A stretch of DNA of 64,000 nucleotides from Providencia burhodogranariea DSM 19968 (GTDB lineage Bacteria; Pseudomonadota; Gammaproteobacteria; Enterobacterales; Enterobacteriaceae), in the NCBI RefSeq assembly GCF_000314855.2, contig NZ_KB233222.1, positions 1,617,369 to 1,681,368 on the forward strand, read 5' to 3'. The notes under the pieces were generated by a model. That model saw only the letters and a program-made list of their open reading frames with translations. It ran no database searches and was not told the DNA's origin. Below, in pieces: positions 55,993 to 64,000 of this stretch (positions are counted from its first letter, which is position 1; the number at the start of each line of letters is the position of its first letter). Made by a program: the position numbers and the translations under genes.

Positions 55993-56898
55993 TTAAGGCG
56001 CTAACCATTCAGCGTTGAGTGTTTCACTATCTCCAAGATAATCAAGCAACCAACTCAACGCTGGTGAAGTATTTTTTTCTACCCATGTAAGACAACAAGG
56101 GCTCGGAGGAAAAGGTTGAGCCAATTGAAGTTGTACGAGTTTATCTTCCTTGCACAAAGGTGCTGCACGATGTTCAGGTACCATACCAACGCAGAGTTCA
56201 TTCACCAAACACGCTATACCATTTTCCCAAAATGGTACAACTAATCGACGTTGATTATCCAACGCCCATGTATCTCGCTTAGGTAAGTTCTTCGACGTAT
56301 CTTCCAGACATAAACTTGGATAAGCACGCATTTGATCATCCGTTAATCTTTCATCTAGCTGAGCTAAAGGGTGATTTGGACTTGCAACACATAGCCATGA
56401 CATAAATCCCATATCGCGAAAACTATAACGCTCACCAATAGGTGATGCACGGGTAGCACCGATTGCGACATCAACTCGTCCATCCGCAAGCGCATCCCAG
56501 ACACCGTTAAAGACTTCTGGATGAATATACAATTCAATATCTGGAAAATGTCGATAAAAATCAAGAATGAGCTGCTGTGTTCGTTGAGGTTTCACAATGC
56601 AATCGACCGCAATACTGAATTGACCTCGCCAACCATTTGCTGCTTGTTGGCACTGGTGACGTGTCTGTATCATTTTTTTGATAACAGACCGACCCTGCTT
56701 AACAAAGATTTCGCCAGCTTCGGTTAAAATAACATCTCGGTGACGTCGTTCAAATATTGGCACGGCTAACCATCCTTCTACTTGCTTGACAGTATAGCTA
56801 ATTGCAGAAGGAACACGATGTAACTCCTCTGCTGCACCACTAAAACTACCCGTTCTTGCCACTGCATCAATGACTTCGAGTGCATGAGCTGACCACAT
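55993..56898 (-). CDS. punR: LysR-type regulator PunR (YdhB)
   Basis: 301 residues from the ATG at 56898 (AAGGAA upstream); an ATG ten codons earlier has no ribosome binding site. The N-terminal winged HTH (ALEVIDAVARTGSFSGAAEELHRVPSAISYTVKQVE) is followed by a LysR effector domain with FNGVWDALADGRVDVAIGATRASPIG, very close to E. coli YdhB. PunR activates punC in response to adenosine. It is divergent from punC (123 bases), the usual layout of LysR regulators with their targets. Confidence 0.92.
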   Translation of the reverse strand: MWSAHALEVIDAVARTGSFSGAAEELHRVPSAISYTVKQVEGWLAVPIFERRHRDVILTEAGEIFVKQGRSVIKKMIQTRHQCQQAANGWRGQFSIAVDCIVKPQRTQQLILDFYRHFPDIELYIHPEVFNGVWDALADGRVDVAIGATRASPIGERYSFRDMGFMSWLCVASPNHPLAQLDERLTDDQMRAYPSLCLEDTSKNLPKRDTWALDNQRRLVVPFWENGIACLVNELCVGMVPEHRAAPLCKEDKLVQLQLAQPFPPSPCCLTWVEKNTSPALSWLLDYLGDSETLNAEWLAP

Positions 56899-57021
56899 AA
56901 TTTTTCCTTTCAAAAAATTTGATAGCAAGATCCAAATATTACCGTTTCACATAGTAAAAAAACAGCCTATACAATAGGGTATCTGTTAACATTTTTGTAA
57001 ATTCTAAATAAGTAAGCCACT

Positions 57022-58245
57022 ATGACAAATACTGCGACGAAAAATTCCCCAGGCTTTATGCTCTACCTAGCTGGTTTGAGCATGTTAGGGTTTCTAGCCA
57101 TCGACATGTACCTGCCTGCTTTTGGGCCTATGCAAACCGCATTAAATACCTCTGAAGGGGCAATCAGTGCTTCACTTAGTATCTTTTTAGCTGGATTTGC
57201 TTTCGCTCAACTTTTATGGGGTCCACTATCAGATAAACTTGGTCGCAAGCCAATATTGATTGTAGGTTTATCCATATTCATCCTTAGCTGCTTAGGCATA
57301 CTTTGGGTTACTGATGCAACACAGCTACTCATTTTGCGCTTTTTACAAGCTGTTGGTGTCTGTAGTGCAGCAGTTCTCTGGCAGGCATTAGTCATCGACC
57401 GCTATGATGCTGAAAGAGCACAAAAAGTGTTTGCTTCGATCATGCCTCTAGTTGCTCTTTCTCCTGCTTTAGCTCCGTTACTTGGTGCATGGGTGTTAGA
57501 ACATTATGATTGGGAAATTATTTTTGTCATTCTAATGGCTGTTGGTATCGTATTGTTACTTCCGACACTGTTATTGAAAAAAATCACCGTAAACAATTTT
57601 AATGGCGATCTAACAGCTAAAGAATCTGTTTCATTCCTTAAATTACTAAGTTCACGCGTTTTTAGTGGTAACGTTTTAATTTATGCAGCTTGTAGTGCAG
57701 GCTTCTTTGCTTGGTTAACTGGGTCACCTTTTATTCTCCGTAACATGGGTTTTAATCCAGCAGATATTGGCTTAAGTTATATTCCACAAACTCTTGCATT
57801 TATTGTTGGGGGCTATGGCTGCCGTTTTATATTAATAAAAATGCGTGCTGAAGTTTTATTTCCTTTATTATTAATTGGTTATGCAGTTAGCATGTCCATT
57901 CTGTTTTTGATGGCGATTTATACCACACCTACGCTGACAATGATCTTAATACCATTTTGTTTTATGGCAGCAATGAATGGAGCCTCTTACCCAATTGCTG
58001 TTTCAAAAGCGCTCAGCACATTTCCACAAGCTAGTGGTAAAGCCGCAGCATTGCAGAATTCATTACAACTTGGGTTATGTTTTCTCGCCAGTTTATTAGT
58101 TTCAGCATTACCATTTGAACCATTATTAGCAACAACGGGTGTGATGGCCGTGACCTCTATCCCAATGATTATTGGATATTTCATGCAATATACAAAACTT
58201 TCAACTAAATTGAATAGTGAAGAGCAAGAATATCAGACTGAATAA
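57022..58245 (+). CDS. punC: Purine ribonucleoside transporter PunC (YdhC), MFS
   Basis: 407 residues with 12 predicted membrane helices. The Bcr/CflA-type motifs MLYLAGLSMLGFLAIDMYLPAFGPM (helix 1) and GPLSDKLGRKPILIVGLSIF (loop 2-3) are intact. It is an inner-membrane proton-driven transporter that takes up purine nucleosides such as adenosine in E. coli, under PunR control. A strong terminator follows at 58257. Confidence 0.9.
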   Translation: MTNTATKNSPGFMLYLAGLSMLGFLAIDMYLPAFGPMQTALNTSEGAISASLSIFLAGFAFAQLLWGPLSDKLGRKPILIVGLSIFILSCLGILWVTDATQLLILRFLQAVGVCSAAVLWQALVIDRYDAERAQKVFASIMPLVALSPALAPLLGAWVLEHYDWEIIFVILMAVGIVLLLPTLLLKKITVNNFNGDLTAKESVSFLKLLSSRVFSGNVLIYAACSAGFFAWLTGSPFILRNMGFNPADIGLSYIPQTLAFIVGGYGCRFILIKMRAEVLFPLLLIGYAVSMSILFLMAIYTTPTLTMILIPFCFMAAMNGASYPIAVSKALSTFPQASGKAAALQNSLQLGLCFLASLLVSALPFEPLLATTGVMAVTSIPMIIGYFMQYTKLSTKLNSEEQEYQTE

Positions 58246-58256
58246 CTAAACCTACT

Positions 58257-58286
58257 ATCAGCCACTACTCAGTAGTGGCTGATTTT
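58257..58286 (+). terminator. Intrinsic terminator of punC
   Basis: ATCAGCCACTAC pairs perfectly with GTAGTGGCTGAT (58257-58268 and 58272-58283), followed by TTT. Confidence 0.85.
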
Positions 58287-58609
58287 CACTCAAACAACTC
58301 ATTAGTGTAACATTCTAAAATCATTAGCTCTTTATCTGATACTTCAATTATACGTCTTGACTACAATTCATCGAATTTCTTCCCAAAGTGACATTTTTCG
58401 CTATTGTTAAATAAAAATATCACTTCTATACTCCAATTATACTTGTTCAAAAGTAATCTTTTGTTTGATTGCTATCTGGTTACTTTAATGTGGCATGTGC
58501 CGATATTGGCGCGTTCCTATTTTTTGTGAAGCTATTCTTCACTGTTGCGGCACTTACACTAGGCTAAAAAAGACTATCTCAAAAACCTTCATCTCAAGTT
58601 GGAGAGCAT
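58287..58609. other. Upstream region of cfa
   Basis: About 320 bases. CTAGGCT near 58561 could be a -10 of a stationary-phase promoter, as known for cfa. No ORF was found. Confidence 0.4.
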
Positions 58610-59752
58610 ATGAGCACGTGTGTAGATGAAAACAAAATTTCAAATTGGCAAAGAATTGCAGAATCTTTATTAAATCAGGCAGGAATAGAAATTAATGGCT
58701 CCCGGCCGTTTGATATTCAGGTGCACAATCAAGACTTCTTTAAGAGAGTTTTGCAAAAAGGTTCCCTTGGCCTTGGAGAAAGTTATATGGACGGCTGGTG
58801 GGACTGTGAACGTTTAGATATGTTCTTCCATAAAGTACTGCTTGCCAAGCTCGATACAAAATTACCGAATAATTTCACTGATATAATGAAAATTGCTATT
58901 GCGCGTCTGCGTAATTTGCAAACTCAAAAACGTTCTTGGATCGTTGGAGAGGAACATTATGATTTGGGCAATGACCTTTTTACTCTAATGCTAGACCCTT
59001 ACATGCAATATTCATGTGGTTATTGGCATGAAGCGACAACGCTTGAACAAGCACAAATTAATAAACTAGATTTGATTTGTCGAAAATTACATATTGAGCC
59101 GGGCATGCGTTTATTAGATATAGGCTGCGGATGGGGTGGATTTAGTGCATACGCTGCTAAGCATTATGGAGCATCAGTGACAGGGGTTACAATCTCTAAA
59201 GAACAACAAAGATTTGCCCAAGAACGTTGCAAGAGCCTAGATGTTAATATCATTTTGCAAGACTACCGTGAATTAGATGATAAATTTGATCGCATAGTTT
59301 CTGTCGGCATGTTTGAACATGTAGGTCCTAAAAATTACGCGACTTATTTTGACGTAGCACGCAGGAATATCAAAGAAGATGGCTTATTCTTGCTACATAG
59401 CATTGGCTCGAATACAAATAAAGTCAATGTCGACTCATGGATCGGTAAATATATTTTTCCTAATGGAGTGTTACCCTCAATTCAAAATATCGGCGAAGCT
59501 AGTGAGGGAAAATTCATTATGGAAGACTGGCATAACTTCGGCGCTGATTATGATACGACATTAATGGCATGGTATGAGCGCTTCTTAGATAATTGGCCTG
59601 AACTCAGCGAAAATTACACACCTCGCTTTAAACGTATGTTTAGTTATTATTTGAACTCATGCGCAGGTGCTTTTCGTGCAAGAGATATTCAGTTATGGCA
59701 GATACTATGGAGCCCAAATGGCGTCAATCGAGGGATCCGAGTGCCACGATAA
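58610..59752 (+). CDS. cfa: Cyclopropane-fatty-acyl-phospholipid synthase
   Basis: 380 residues (E. coli 382). The SAM-binding motif is LLDIGCGWGGFSAY near residue 167, and PYMQYSCGYW near residue 130 with the cysteine, and YFVNSCAGAFRARDIQLWQ-like ending carry substrate-binding residues (here YYLNSCAGAFRARDIQLWQ). It adds a methylene group from SAM to unsaturated fatty acids of membrane phospholipids at the inner membrane, mainly in stationary phase. In E. coli it follows ydhC (punC) and precedes ribE, but here an AraC/ABM gene pair is inserted before ribE. Confidence 0.96.
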   Translation: MSTCVDENKISNWQRIAESLLNQAGIEINGSRPFDIQVHNQDFFKRVLQKGSLGLGESYMDGWWDCERLDMFFHKVLLAKLDTKLPNNFTDIMKIAIARLRNLQTQKRSWIVGEEHYDLGNDLFTLMLDPYMQYSCGYWHEATTLEQAQINKLDLICRKLHIEPGMRLLDIGCGWGGFSAYAAKHYGASVTGVTISKEQQRFAQERCKSLDVNIILQDYRELDDKFDRIVSVGMFEHVGPKNYATYFDVARRNIKEDGLFLLHSIGSNTNKVNVDSWIGKYIFPNGVLPSIQNIGEASEGKFIMEDWHNFGADYDTTLMAWYERFLDNWPELSENYTPRFKRMFSYYLNSCAGAFRARDIQLWQILWSPNGVNRGIRVPR

Positions 59753-60205
59753 TCGTAAAACAATTGGGCGTTGCCAGCCAATTTACAGGGACTATCGCTA
59801 AAGCATATTTCTTAATTTTTGAGCCATAAAACTGTGTATCTGAAATGTCTTCTATTGAGTTAGATACCTAACTTAATGAGGACATTTTATTTTATATAAT
59901 GCCCCGAAAAGATATTAAAATTAATGTCACTCATTAATTTTAAATGCGCCCTCCGACTTTCAACTTTGAAAATTTAATGATATTTAGATATTTCATGAAC
60001 CGATTAATTTCCTAAGCTCATGAAGAGTTGAGGTTATTAACTCATCAGTACAATTGTTACTCATAGATCAACCCAATAGAAATTGCCTTACTTTAATCAA
60101 GTTAGATATCAAAATAGTATTAAATAGTACATTAGTATTATTTTTGTTAGTCTTTCGACTAAAATGTTATCATTAGCGAGCCAAATAACTTAACGTGTGT
60201 AACTC
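59753..60205. other. Intergenic gap after cfa
   Basis: Holds the hairpin at 59843-59887. From about 59900 on no recognised site until the AraC-type gene. Confidence 0.4.
59843..59897 (+). terminator. Long imperfect hairpin after cfa
   Basis: AAATGTCTTCTATTGAGTTAG pairs with CTAACTTAATGAGGACATTT with few mismatches (59843-59863 and 59868-59887), then TATTTTATAT. Likely cfa transcription end. Confidence 0.6.
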
Positions 60206-60958
60206 ATGCTCAAACAGTACTATCCGCCGGCTGAATTAAATAGCTTTATTAGTTCAGTTTTGATTATCAAGAAATGGACATCACCGATTAAAATTTTCCC
60301 TGGTACCGGTGCGGAAATTTGGGTTTCATCCAAAGAGCTGTCCCTGTCTACTGAGCATCACCAGCAGATAAGTAAATACCTATTGGTTATCCCTCGCGTT
60401 CATACATTTACCGCTGAGCCTAATAACGAAAAGCTGATGGTACTACGAGTTAGGCATGATGCTGTGCGTTTTTTGCTTCCAGAGAGAACCTTAACTTATA
60501 CCGATAAGCCAACCTCTCTTTCAGATATATGGCAAGATCCTTGGTATGAAAGCTTGTCTAACTCTTCTTTTAAAGGTTTGCTTGATTGCTTTATAGCGAC
60601 AAAAGCATTAAAACAACCTCAGTTAATTGATGAGATACTGTCTATCCTTTATCGCAACCCAACTAAAAAAATTAACGATATCGTCGAAGAAACGGGATAT
60701 AGCGCACGTTTTATACAAAAAGAATTTTTAAAAGAATACGGTATTACCCCAAAAAGGTATCAGATTAATTGCCGGTTAGAGTATTTACTCAAAACCATGC
60801 TGAAAGAACAGGATACCTATAGTTGGCTCGAAACAGGCTATTACGATCAGTCTCATTTCAATCGCGATTTTAAACGTTATTTTACGATGACTCCCTCTGC
60901 TTTTGTTAAATCAACTTATTCGTTTTTTTACAATACAAAAGCCAAGCACTCTTTATGA
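60206..60958 (+). CDS. AraC-family transcription regulator
   Basis: 250 residues. The N-terminal half is an unassigned sensor (MLKQYYPPAELNSFISSVL) and the C-terminal about 90 residues are an AraC/XylS double HTH (KINDIVEETGYSARFIQKEFLKEYGITPKRYQINCRLEYLL, then YDQSHFNRDFKRYFTMTPSAFVKS). It binds DNA as a likely activator of a nearby operon. The gene is followed 29 bases later by an ABM-domain gene, with which it is probably co-transcribed. This pair is not in this position in E. coli, so it is an insertion. Confidence 0.88.
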   Translation: MLKQYYPPAELNSFISSVLIIKKWTSPIKIFPGTGAEIWVSSKELSLSTEHHQQISKYLLVIPRVHTFTAEPNNEKLMVLRVRHDAVRFLLPERTLTYTDKPTSLSDIWQDPWYESLSNSSFKGLLDCFIATKALKQPQLIDEILSILYRNPTKKINDIVEETGYSARFIQKEFLKEYGITPKRYQINCRLEYLLKTMLKEQDTYSWLETGYYDQSHFNRDFKRYFTMTPSAFVKSTYSFFYNTKAKHSL

Positions 60959-60987
60959 TAGTTCGTAATATGCATAAGGAGAATGGA

Positions 60988-61260
60988 ATGAGTATTATTG
61001 TGTATGCACAAATCACGACGGAAAATAAAAACGGATTTTTAACTAAAGATATTATCAAAAATTTAGCTAAGCTAAGTCGACGTGAGCAAGGATGCATTAA
61101 ATATGACCTTTTCACTAAAGAAGATGGGTACATCGTTTTTGAGGAATGGGAAAGTAGTGACGCTCTAGAAATGCATAAAAAAACAGAGCATTTTAAACAA
61201 TTAGTAGACGCCATTGAACGTGACAATGCGACTATTTCGATAAACTTCAGTGAGAGCTAA
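60988..61260 (+). CDS. ABM-domain (antibiotic biosynthesis monooxygenase) protein
   Basis: 90 residues from the ATG at 60988 (AAGGAG upstream); a frame from 60955 adds 11 residues inside the preceding gene. The ABM pattern is SIIVYAQITTENKNGFLTKDIIKNLAKLSRREQGCIKYDLFTKEDGYIVFEEWESSDALEMHKKTEHFKQ. These small dimeric alpha/beta-barrel proteins (E. coli YgiN, LsrG) act as quinol monooxygenases or isomerases or as sensors. The substrate is unknown. It is encoded directly downstream of an AraC regulator. Confidence 0.85.
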   Translation: MSIIVYAQITTENKNGFLTKDIIKNLAKLSRREQGCIKYDLFTKEDGYIVFEEWESSDALEMHKKTEHFKQLVDAIERDNATISINFSES

Positions 61261-61430
61261 GTTTCATAACGCTCACGAATTCAAGACATAATAAGCATAT
61301 TAGCTTTCAGAAATAGATATTACTCTTTTCTTGATGTTGTAGCATTCACAGTGCTAGGCTGTTTAGATGCAGATTTATTATCTGCATCCTATATCACTTC
61401 ATGTCAAAATATTAATGCTAACCTTGGGTT

Positions 61431-62087
61431 CTAATTTTCTTCGCCCTGCACCGCTGCTTTATGTGATTTTTTCTCCTGCTCTTTTTGTAGCAATACTCGC
61501 TCTACTGTATCGACTATTGCTTGAGTTTGTGGGTCAATTTCAATATTAACTTTGTGTCCTAGGCTTTTTTTACCTAGAGTTGTTCTTGATAACGTTTCCG
61601 GGATTAAATGAACACAAAAACGATTATTAATCACATCCCCCACCGTTAGACTAATGCCATCAATTGCAACAAATCCTTTATGTAAAATATACTTCATTAA
61701 GGATTTATCATAGATGGATAACCACACTTGATGATTATCTTCTGACGTGAATATCTTGCTGATTTCAGCGGTAGTTATAATATGCCCAGAAACAACATGC
61801 CCACCAATTTCATCACCATACTTCGCAGCTCTTTCAATATTGACGACATCACCAACTTGAAGCTCACCGAGGTTAGTTAACCTCAGAGTTTCTTTAATTA
61901 AATCAAAACTGACTTTGTCACCATCTATTTCTGTTACCGTTAAACAGCAACCATTATGTGCCACGGAAGCACCTGTTTCTAAACCAACGAGTAGCTCCGG
62001 TGTAAATTTCATCACATGGGTACGAAAGTTAGCTCTTTCCGTAACCTCAATAATTGGGGCAGTCCCCTGAACGATGCCTGTAAACAT
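61431..62087 (-). CDS. ribE: Riboflavin synthase, alpha chain
   Basis: 218 residues. Two similar halves form the lumazine-binding fold: [20 protein letters not shown] (first) and GGHVVSGHI with [19 protein letters not shown] (second), the usual duplication. It converts two molecules of 6,7-dimethyl-8-ribityllumazine into riboflavin and a pyrimidine. The ATG at 62087 follows GAGAG. It is divergent from mdtK (283 bases), as in E. coli. No FMN riboswitch was seen before it. Confidence 0.96.
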   Translation of the reverse strand: MFTGIVQGTAPIIEVTERANFRTHVMKFTPELLVGLETGASVAHNGCCLTVTEIDGDKVSFDLIKETLRLTNLGELQVGDVVNIERAAKYGDEIGGHVVSGHIITTAEISKIFTSEDNHQVWLSIYDKSLMKYILHKGFVAIDGISLTVGDVINNRFCVHLIPETLSRTTLGKKSLGHKVNIEIDPQTQAIVDTVERVLLQKEQEKKSHKAAVQGEEN

Positions 62088-62369
62088 AATGACTCTCAGC
62101 GCGGTGGATTGATAGGCTCAGTTTACCTGACATTTTTCAGAGATCTATCTAATTTGAGTGGTTTCATTTTCTCGCCAACTAATTTATTTGCGGTAACTAT
62201 AGTTATCGATAATTGATTTTATTTGTCATTCATATCTAAGGGTCATTGGCTAAAGTTACTAAAAGAGTTAAAATAAAAAATTAGCATTAACTATTTGATT
62301 TATCAAAAATCATTAACATTTCTTTCCATTATTATTTTATTCAGTTTTTATAACTTTAAAGGTGTATGC

Positions 62370-63743
62370 GTGCAGAAATATTTTACAGAAGCGCGTAGCT
62401 TGCTAGCTCTCGGGATCCCGATTATTCTTGCTCAATTTTCACAAACTGCGATGGGTTTTGTGGATACAGTAATGGCAGGAAGTGTCAGTGAAACTGAAAT
62501 GTCAGCAGTTGCAGTCGGTTTTTCAATCTGGCTGCCAGCTATTCTTTTTGGCCAAGGACTTCTAATGGCATTAACGCCAATTGTTGCTCAAATGAACGGT
62601 TCTGGTCGCCGAAATTTAATTGGTAATCAAATTCAACAGGGACTTTGGTTAGCGTTCTTCCTCTCACTTGGCGTTATTTTCTTGCTTTATAATAGCAAGT
62701 TGATCATTAGTAATATGCCGCATATTAATGAAGAATTAGCTGATAAATCAGTTCGTTTCTTGCATGCAATTATGTGGGGGGCGCCAGGTTATTTATTCTA
62801 CCAGGTCTATCGAGGGCAATGTGAAGGCTTATCCAAAACCAAGCCGGGTATGGTCATTGGTTTCCTTGGGCTAATGGTGAATATCCCGATTAACTACATC
62901 TTTATTTATGGTCATTTCGGTGCGCCTGCGTTGGGTGGTGTCGGTTGTGGTGTTGCTACAGCATCGGTTTACTGGGTAATGTGCCTAATGATGCGCTGGT
63001 ACGTAAGAAAAGCTGCATCACAACGTGATATTAGCGCAACTAAGCGGTTTGCTCCCCCTAACCCTCTTATTATGAAGCGTATTTTTGTTTTGGGTGCACC
63101 TATTGGCTTGGCATTGTTCTTTGAAGTTACGTTGTTTGCAATTGTCGCATTGCTAGTTGCGCCATTAGGTGTTGTGGCCGTTGCAGGTCACCAAGTTGCA
63201 CTTAACTTTAGCTCTGTGATGTTTATGTTCCCGTTATCATTAGGAATTGCAGCAACTATTCGCGTAGGTTATAACCTTGGGCAACAATCAACTGAAGCAG
63301 CCAAAGTCTCATCTTATACCAGTTTAGTGGTCGGATTATTGATTGCTAGCTTTACCGCGATCCTCACCGCAACTTTCCGCGAGCCTATCGCTTTGATGTA
63401 TAACAAGAACCCTGAAGTGGTTGTGCTTGCATCAAGCTTAATGTTATTTGCTGCAATTTATCAGCTTTCAGATTCTGTGCAAGTTATTGGTGCTGGAATT
63501 CTACGGGGTTATAAAGATACACGCTCTATCTTCTTTATCACCTTCGTTGCTTATTGGCTTTTAGGATTACCTGCTGGCTATATCCTCGCCTTAACTGATA
63601 TCCTATTCCCTGCAATGGGACCTAAAGGATTTTGGATTGGTTTTATTATTGGCCTCAGTGCAGCCGCAATTGGAATGGCTGCTCGTATCTGGTGGATCCA
63701 TAAGCAACCTGATAGCGTTGTGTTATTACGATCAACACGATAA
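62370..63743 (+). CDS. mdtK: Multidrug efflux transporter MdtK (NorM, MATE family)
   Basis: 457 residues from a GTG at 62370 (AAAGGTG seven bases upstream), the E. coli length; a longer frame from an ATG at 62295 is not needed. MATE-family: 12 helices with [27 protein letters not shown] in helix 1 and [27 protein letters not shown] near the C terminus. It exports cationic drugs and fluoroquinolones by Na+ or H+ antiport across the inner membrane. It precedes tRNA-Val(GAC), like E. coli mdtK near valVW. Confidence 0.95.
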   Translation: MQKYFTEARSLLALGIPIILAQFSQTAMGFVDTVMAGSVSETEMSAVAVGFSIWLPAILFGQGLLMALTPIVAQMNGSGRRNLIGNQIQQGLWLAFFLSLGVIFLLYNSKLIISNMPHINEELADKSVRFLHAIMWGAPGYLFYQVYRGQCEGLSKTKPGMVIGFLGLMVNIPINYIFIYGHFGAPALGGVGCGVATASVYWVMCLMMRWYVRKAASQRDISATKRFAPPNPLIMKRIFVLGAPIGLALFFEVTLFAIVALLVAPLGVVAVAGHQVALNFSSVMFMFPLSLGIAATIRVGYNLGQQSTEAAKVSSYTSLVVGLLIASFTAILTATFREPIALMYNKNPEVVVLASSLMLFAAIYQLSDSVQVIGAGILRGYKDTRSIFFITFVAYWLLGLPAGYILALTDILFPAMGPKGFWIGFIIGLSAAAIGMAARIWWIHKQPDSVVLLRSTR

Positions 63744-63901
63744 CTGACGATAATATAGGCAATTTATTCTCTTGGGGAATGTATCTTTGTTCAAGTCGCT
63801 TTAAATACGAGCAAACTCGCACGAAAATACATTTTTCCCCTTGCCAGAACGGCAACAGAAAGTTAATATTCGCCCCGTTGTTAGCCAGACCGTTTTAAAA
63901 C

Positions 63902-63978
63902 GCGTCCGTAGCTCAGTTGGTTAGAGCACCACCTTGACATGGTGGGGGTCGGTAGTTCGAGTCTACTCGGACGCACCA
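63902..63978 (+). tRNA. tRNA-Val (anticodon GAC)
   Basis: The 77-nt gene has a 7-bp acceptor stem (GCGTCCG/CGGACGC), an encoded CCA end, D loop AGCTCAGTTGGTTAGAGC, an anticodon stem CCACC/GGTGG with loop TTGACAT (anticodon GAC at 63936-63938), and T loop GTTCGAGT. It reads GUC and GUU valine codons. The position beside mdtK matches the E. coli valV/valW locus. Any further tRNA lies beyond the right edge. Confidence 0.97.
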
Positions 63979-64000
63979 TTTAAAACGTTAACGAAATTAT

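Noticed and set aside
61261..62294. FMN riboswitch near riboflavin synthase
   Set aside because: No conserved FMN-aptamer segments were seen upstream of the ribE start, and none is expected for this gene in enterobacteria.
1..64000. CRISPR arrays, defence islands, secretion systems or a clear new multi-gene system
   Set aside because: No regularly spaced repeats with unique spacers, no Cas, toxin-antitoxin, restriction or secretion gene clusters were seen.

Overview
The window is a low-GC enterobacterial chromosome segment, most likely from the Morganellaceae and probably Providencia or a close relative. Three things point there. The gene order follows E. coli K-12 in long blocks: ttcA-fnrS-zntB; mppA; tpx-tyrR-ycjF-ycjX-pspDCBA/pspF-sapABCDF-fabI; pdxY-tyrS-pdxH-anmK-slyB/slyA-ydhL-gloA-rnt-grxD; and ynhF-purR-punR/punC-cfa-ribE-mdtK-tRNA-Val. 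The glutathione transferase closely resembles Proteus mirabilis GST B1-1. Base composition is AT-rich with long AT-rich intergenic stretches. The genus call is inference.

Layout. Bases 1-18.7 kb are accessory. They hold an edge-truncated hypothetical gene behind a large palindrome, a small secreted protein, two UspF-type stress proteins around a channel-like membrane protein, a VAO-type cholesterol-oxidase-like flavoenzyme, a VOC protein, YceM, a YaeF-type lipoprotein, a ribose-type sugar ABC transporter operon, an amino-acid racemase, two micro-ORFs, an XRE regulator, and an SDR / GlxA-type regulator / HD-hydrolase group. Bases 19-40 kb are core: tRNA thiolation (ttcA), zinc export (zntB), murein peptide binding (mppA), thiol peroxidase, TyrR, the complete phage-shock locus with a near-consensus sigma-54 promoter, the sap transporter operon and fabI. 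An IS982-family element (40785-41787) with a 6-bp target duplication follows a DUF817 gene. Bases 42-64 kb are core again: gst, a DUF523/DUF1722 protein, blc, vitamin B6 genes and tyrS, anmK, slyB/slyA, gloA, rnt, grxD, the purine regulators, cfa, an AraC/ABM gene pair, riboflavin synthase, mdtK and tRNA-Val(GAC).

Regulatory RNA is the best content beyond protein genes. Two RyhB-family small RNAs, each with a Fur-box promoter and an intrinsic terminator, lie at 7488-7585 (+) and 33162-33253 (-) and share an identical 21-nt core. A FnrS homologue lies at 20439-20561 (-), with an FNR site centred about 42 bases upstream of its inferred start. A PhoP box precedes slyB. The 27-codon ynhF gene is present beside purR, while mepH, sodB and ydhP, which sit there in E. 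coli, are absent and replaced by about 1.1 kb without a large gene.

Interspersed repeats occur in several intergenic gaps. One family begins CTAGGG (about 8823, 20160 and 21970, with a fragment near 33004). A second has ends resembling the ACTTCAAGT/ACTTGAAGT repeats of enterobacteria (about 1033, 5694 and 52507). No CRISPR array, prophage, defence island or clearly new multi-gene system was found. The most open items are a Tyr-rich 29-codon ORF with an ideal ribosome binding site, the palindrome at 358-403, and the former sodB gap with a consensus promoter.
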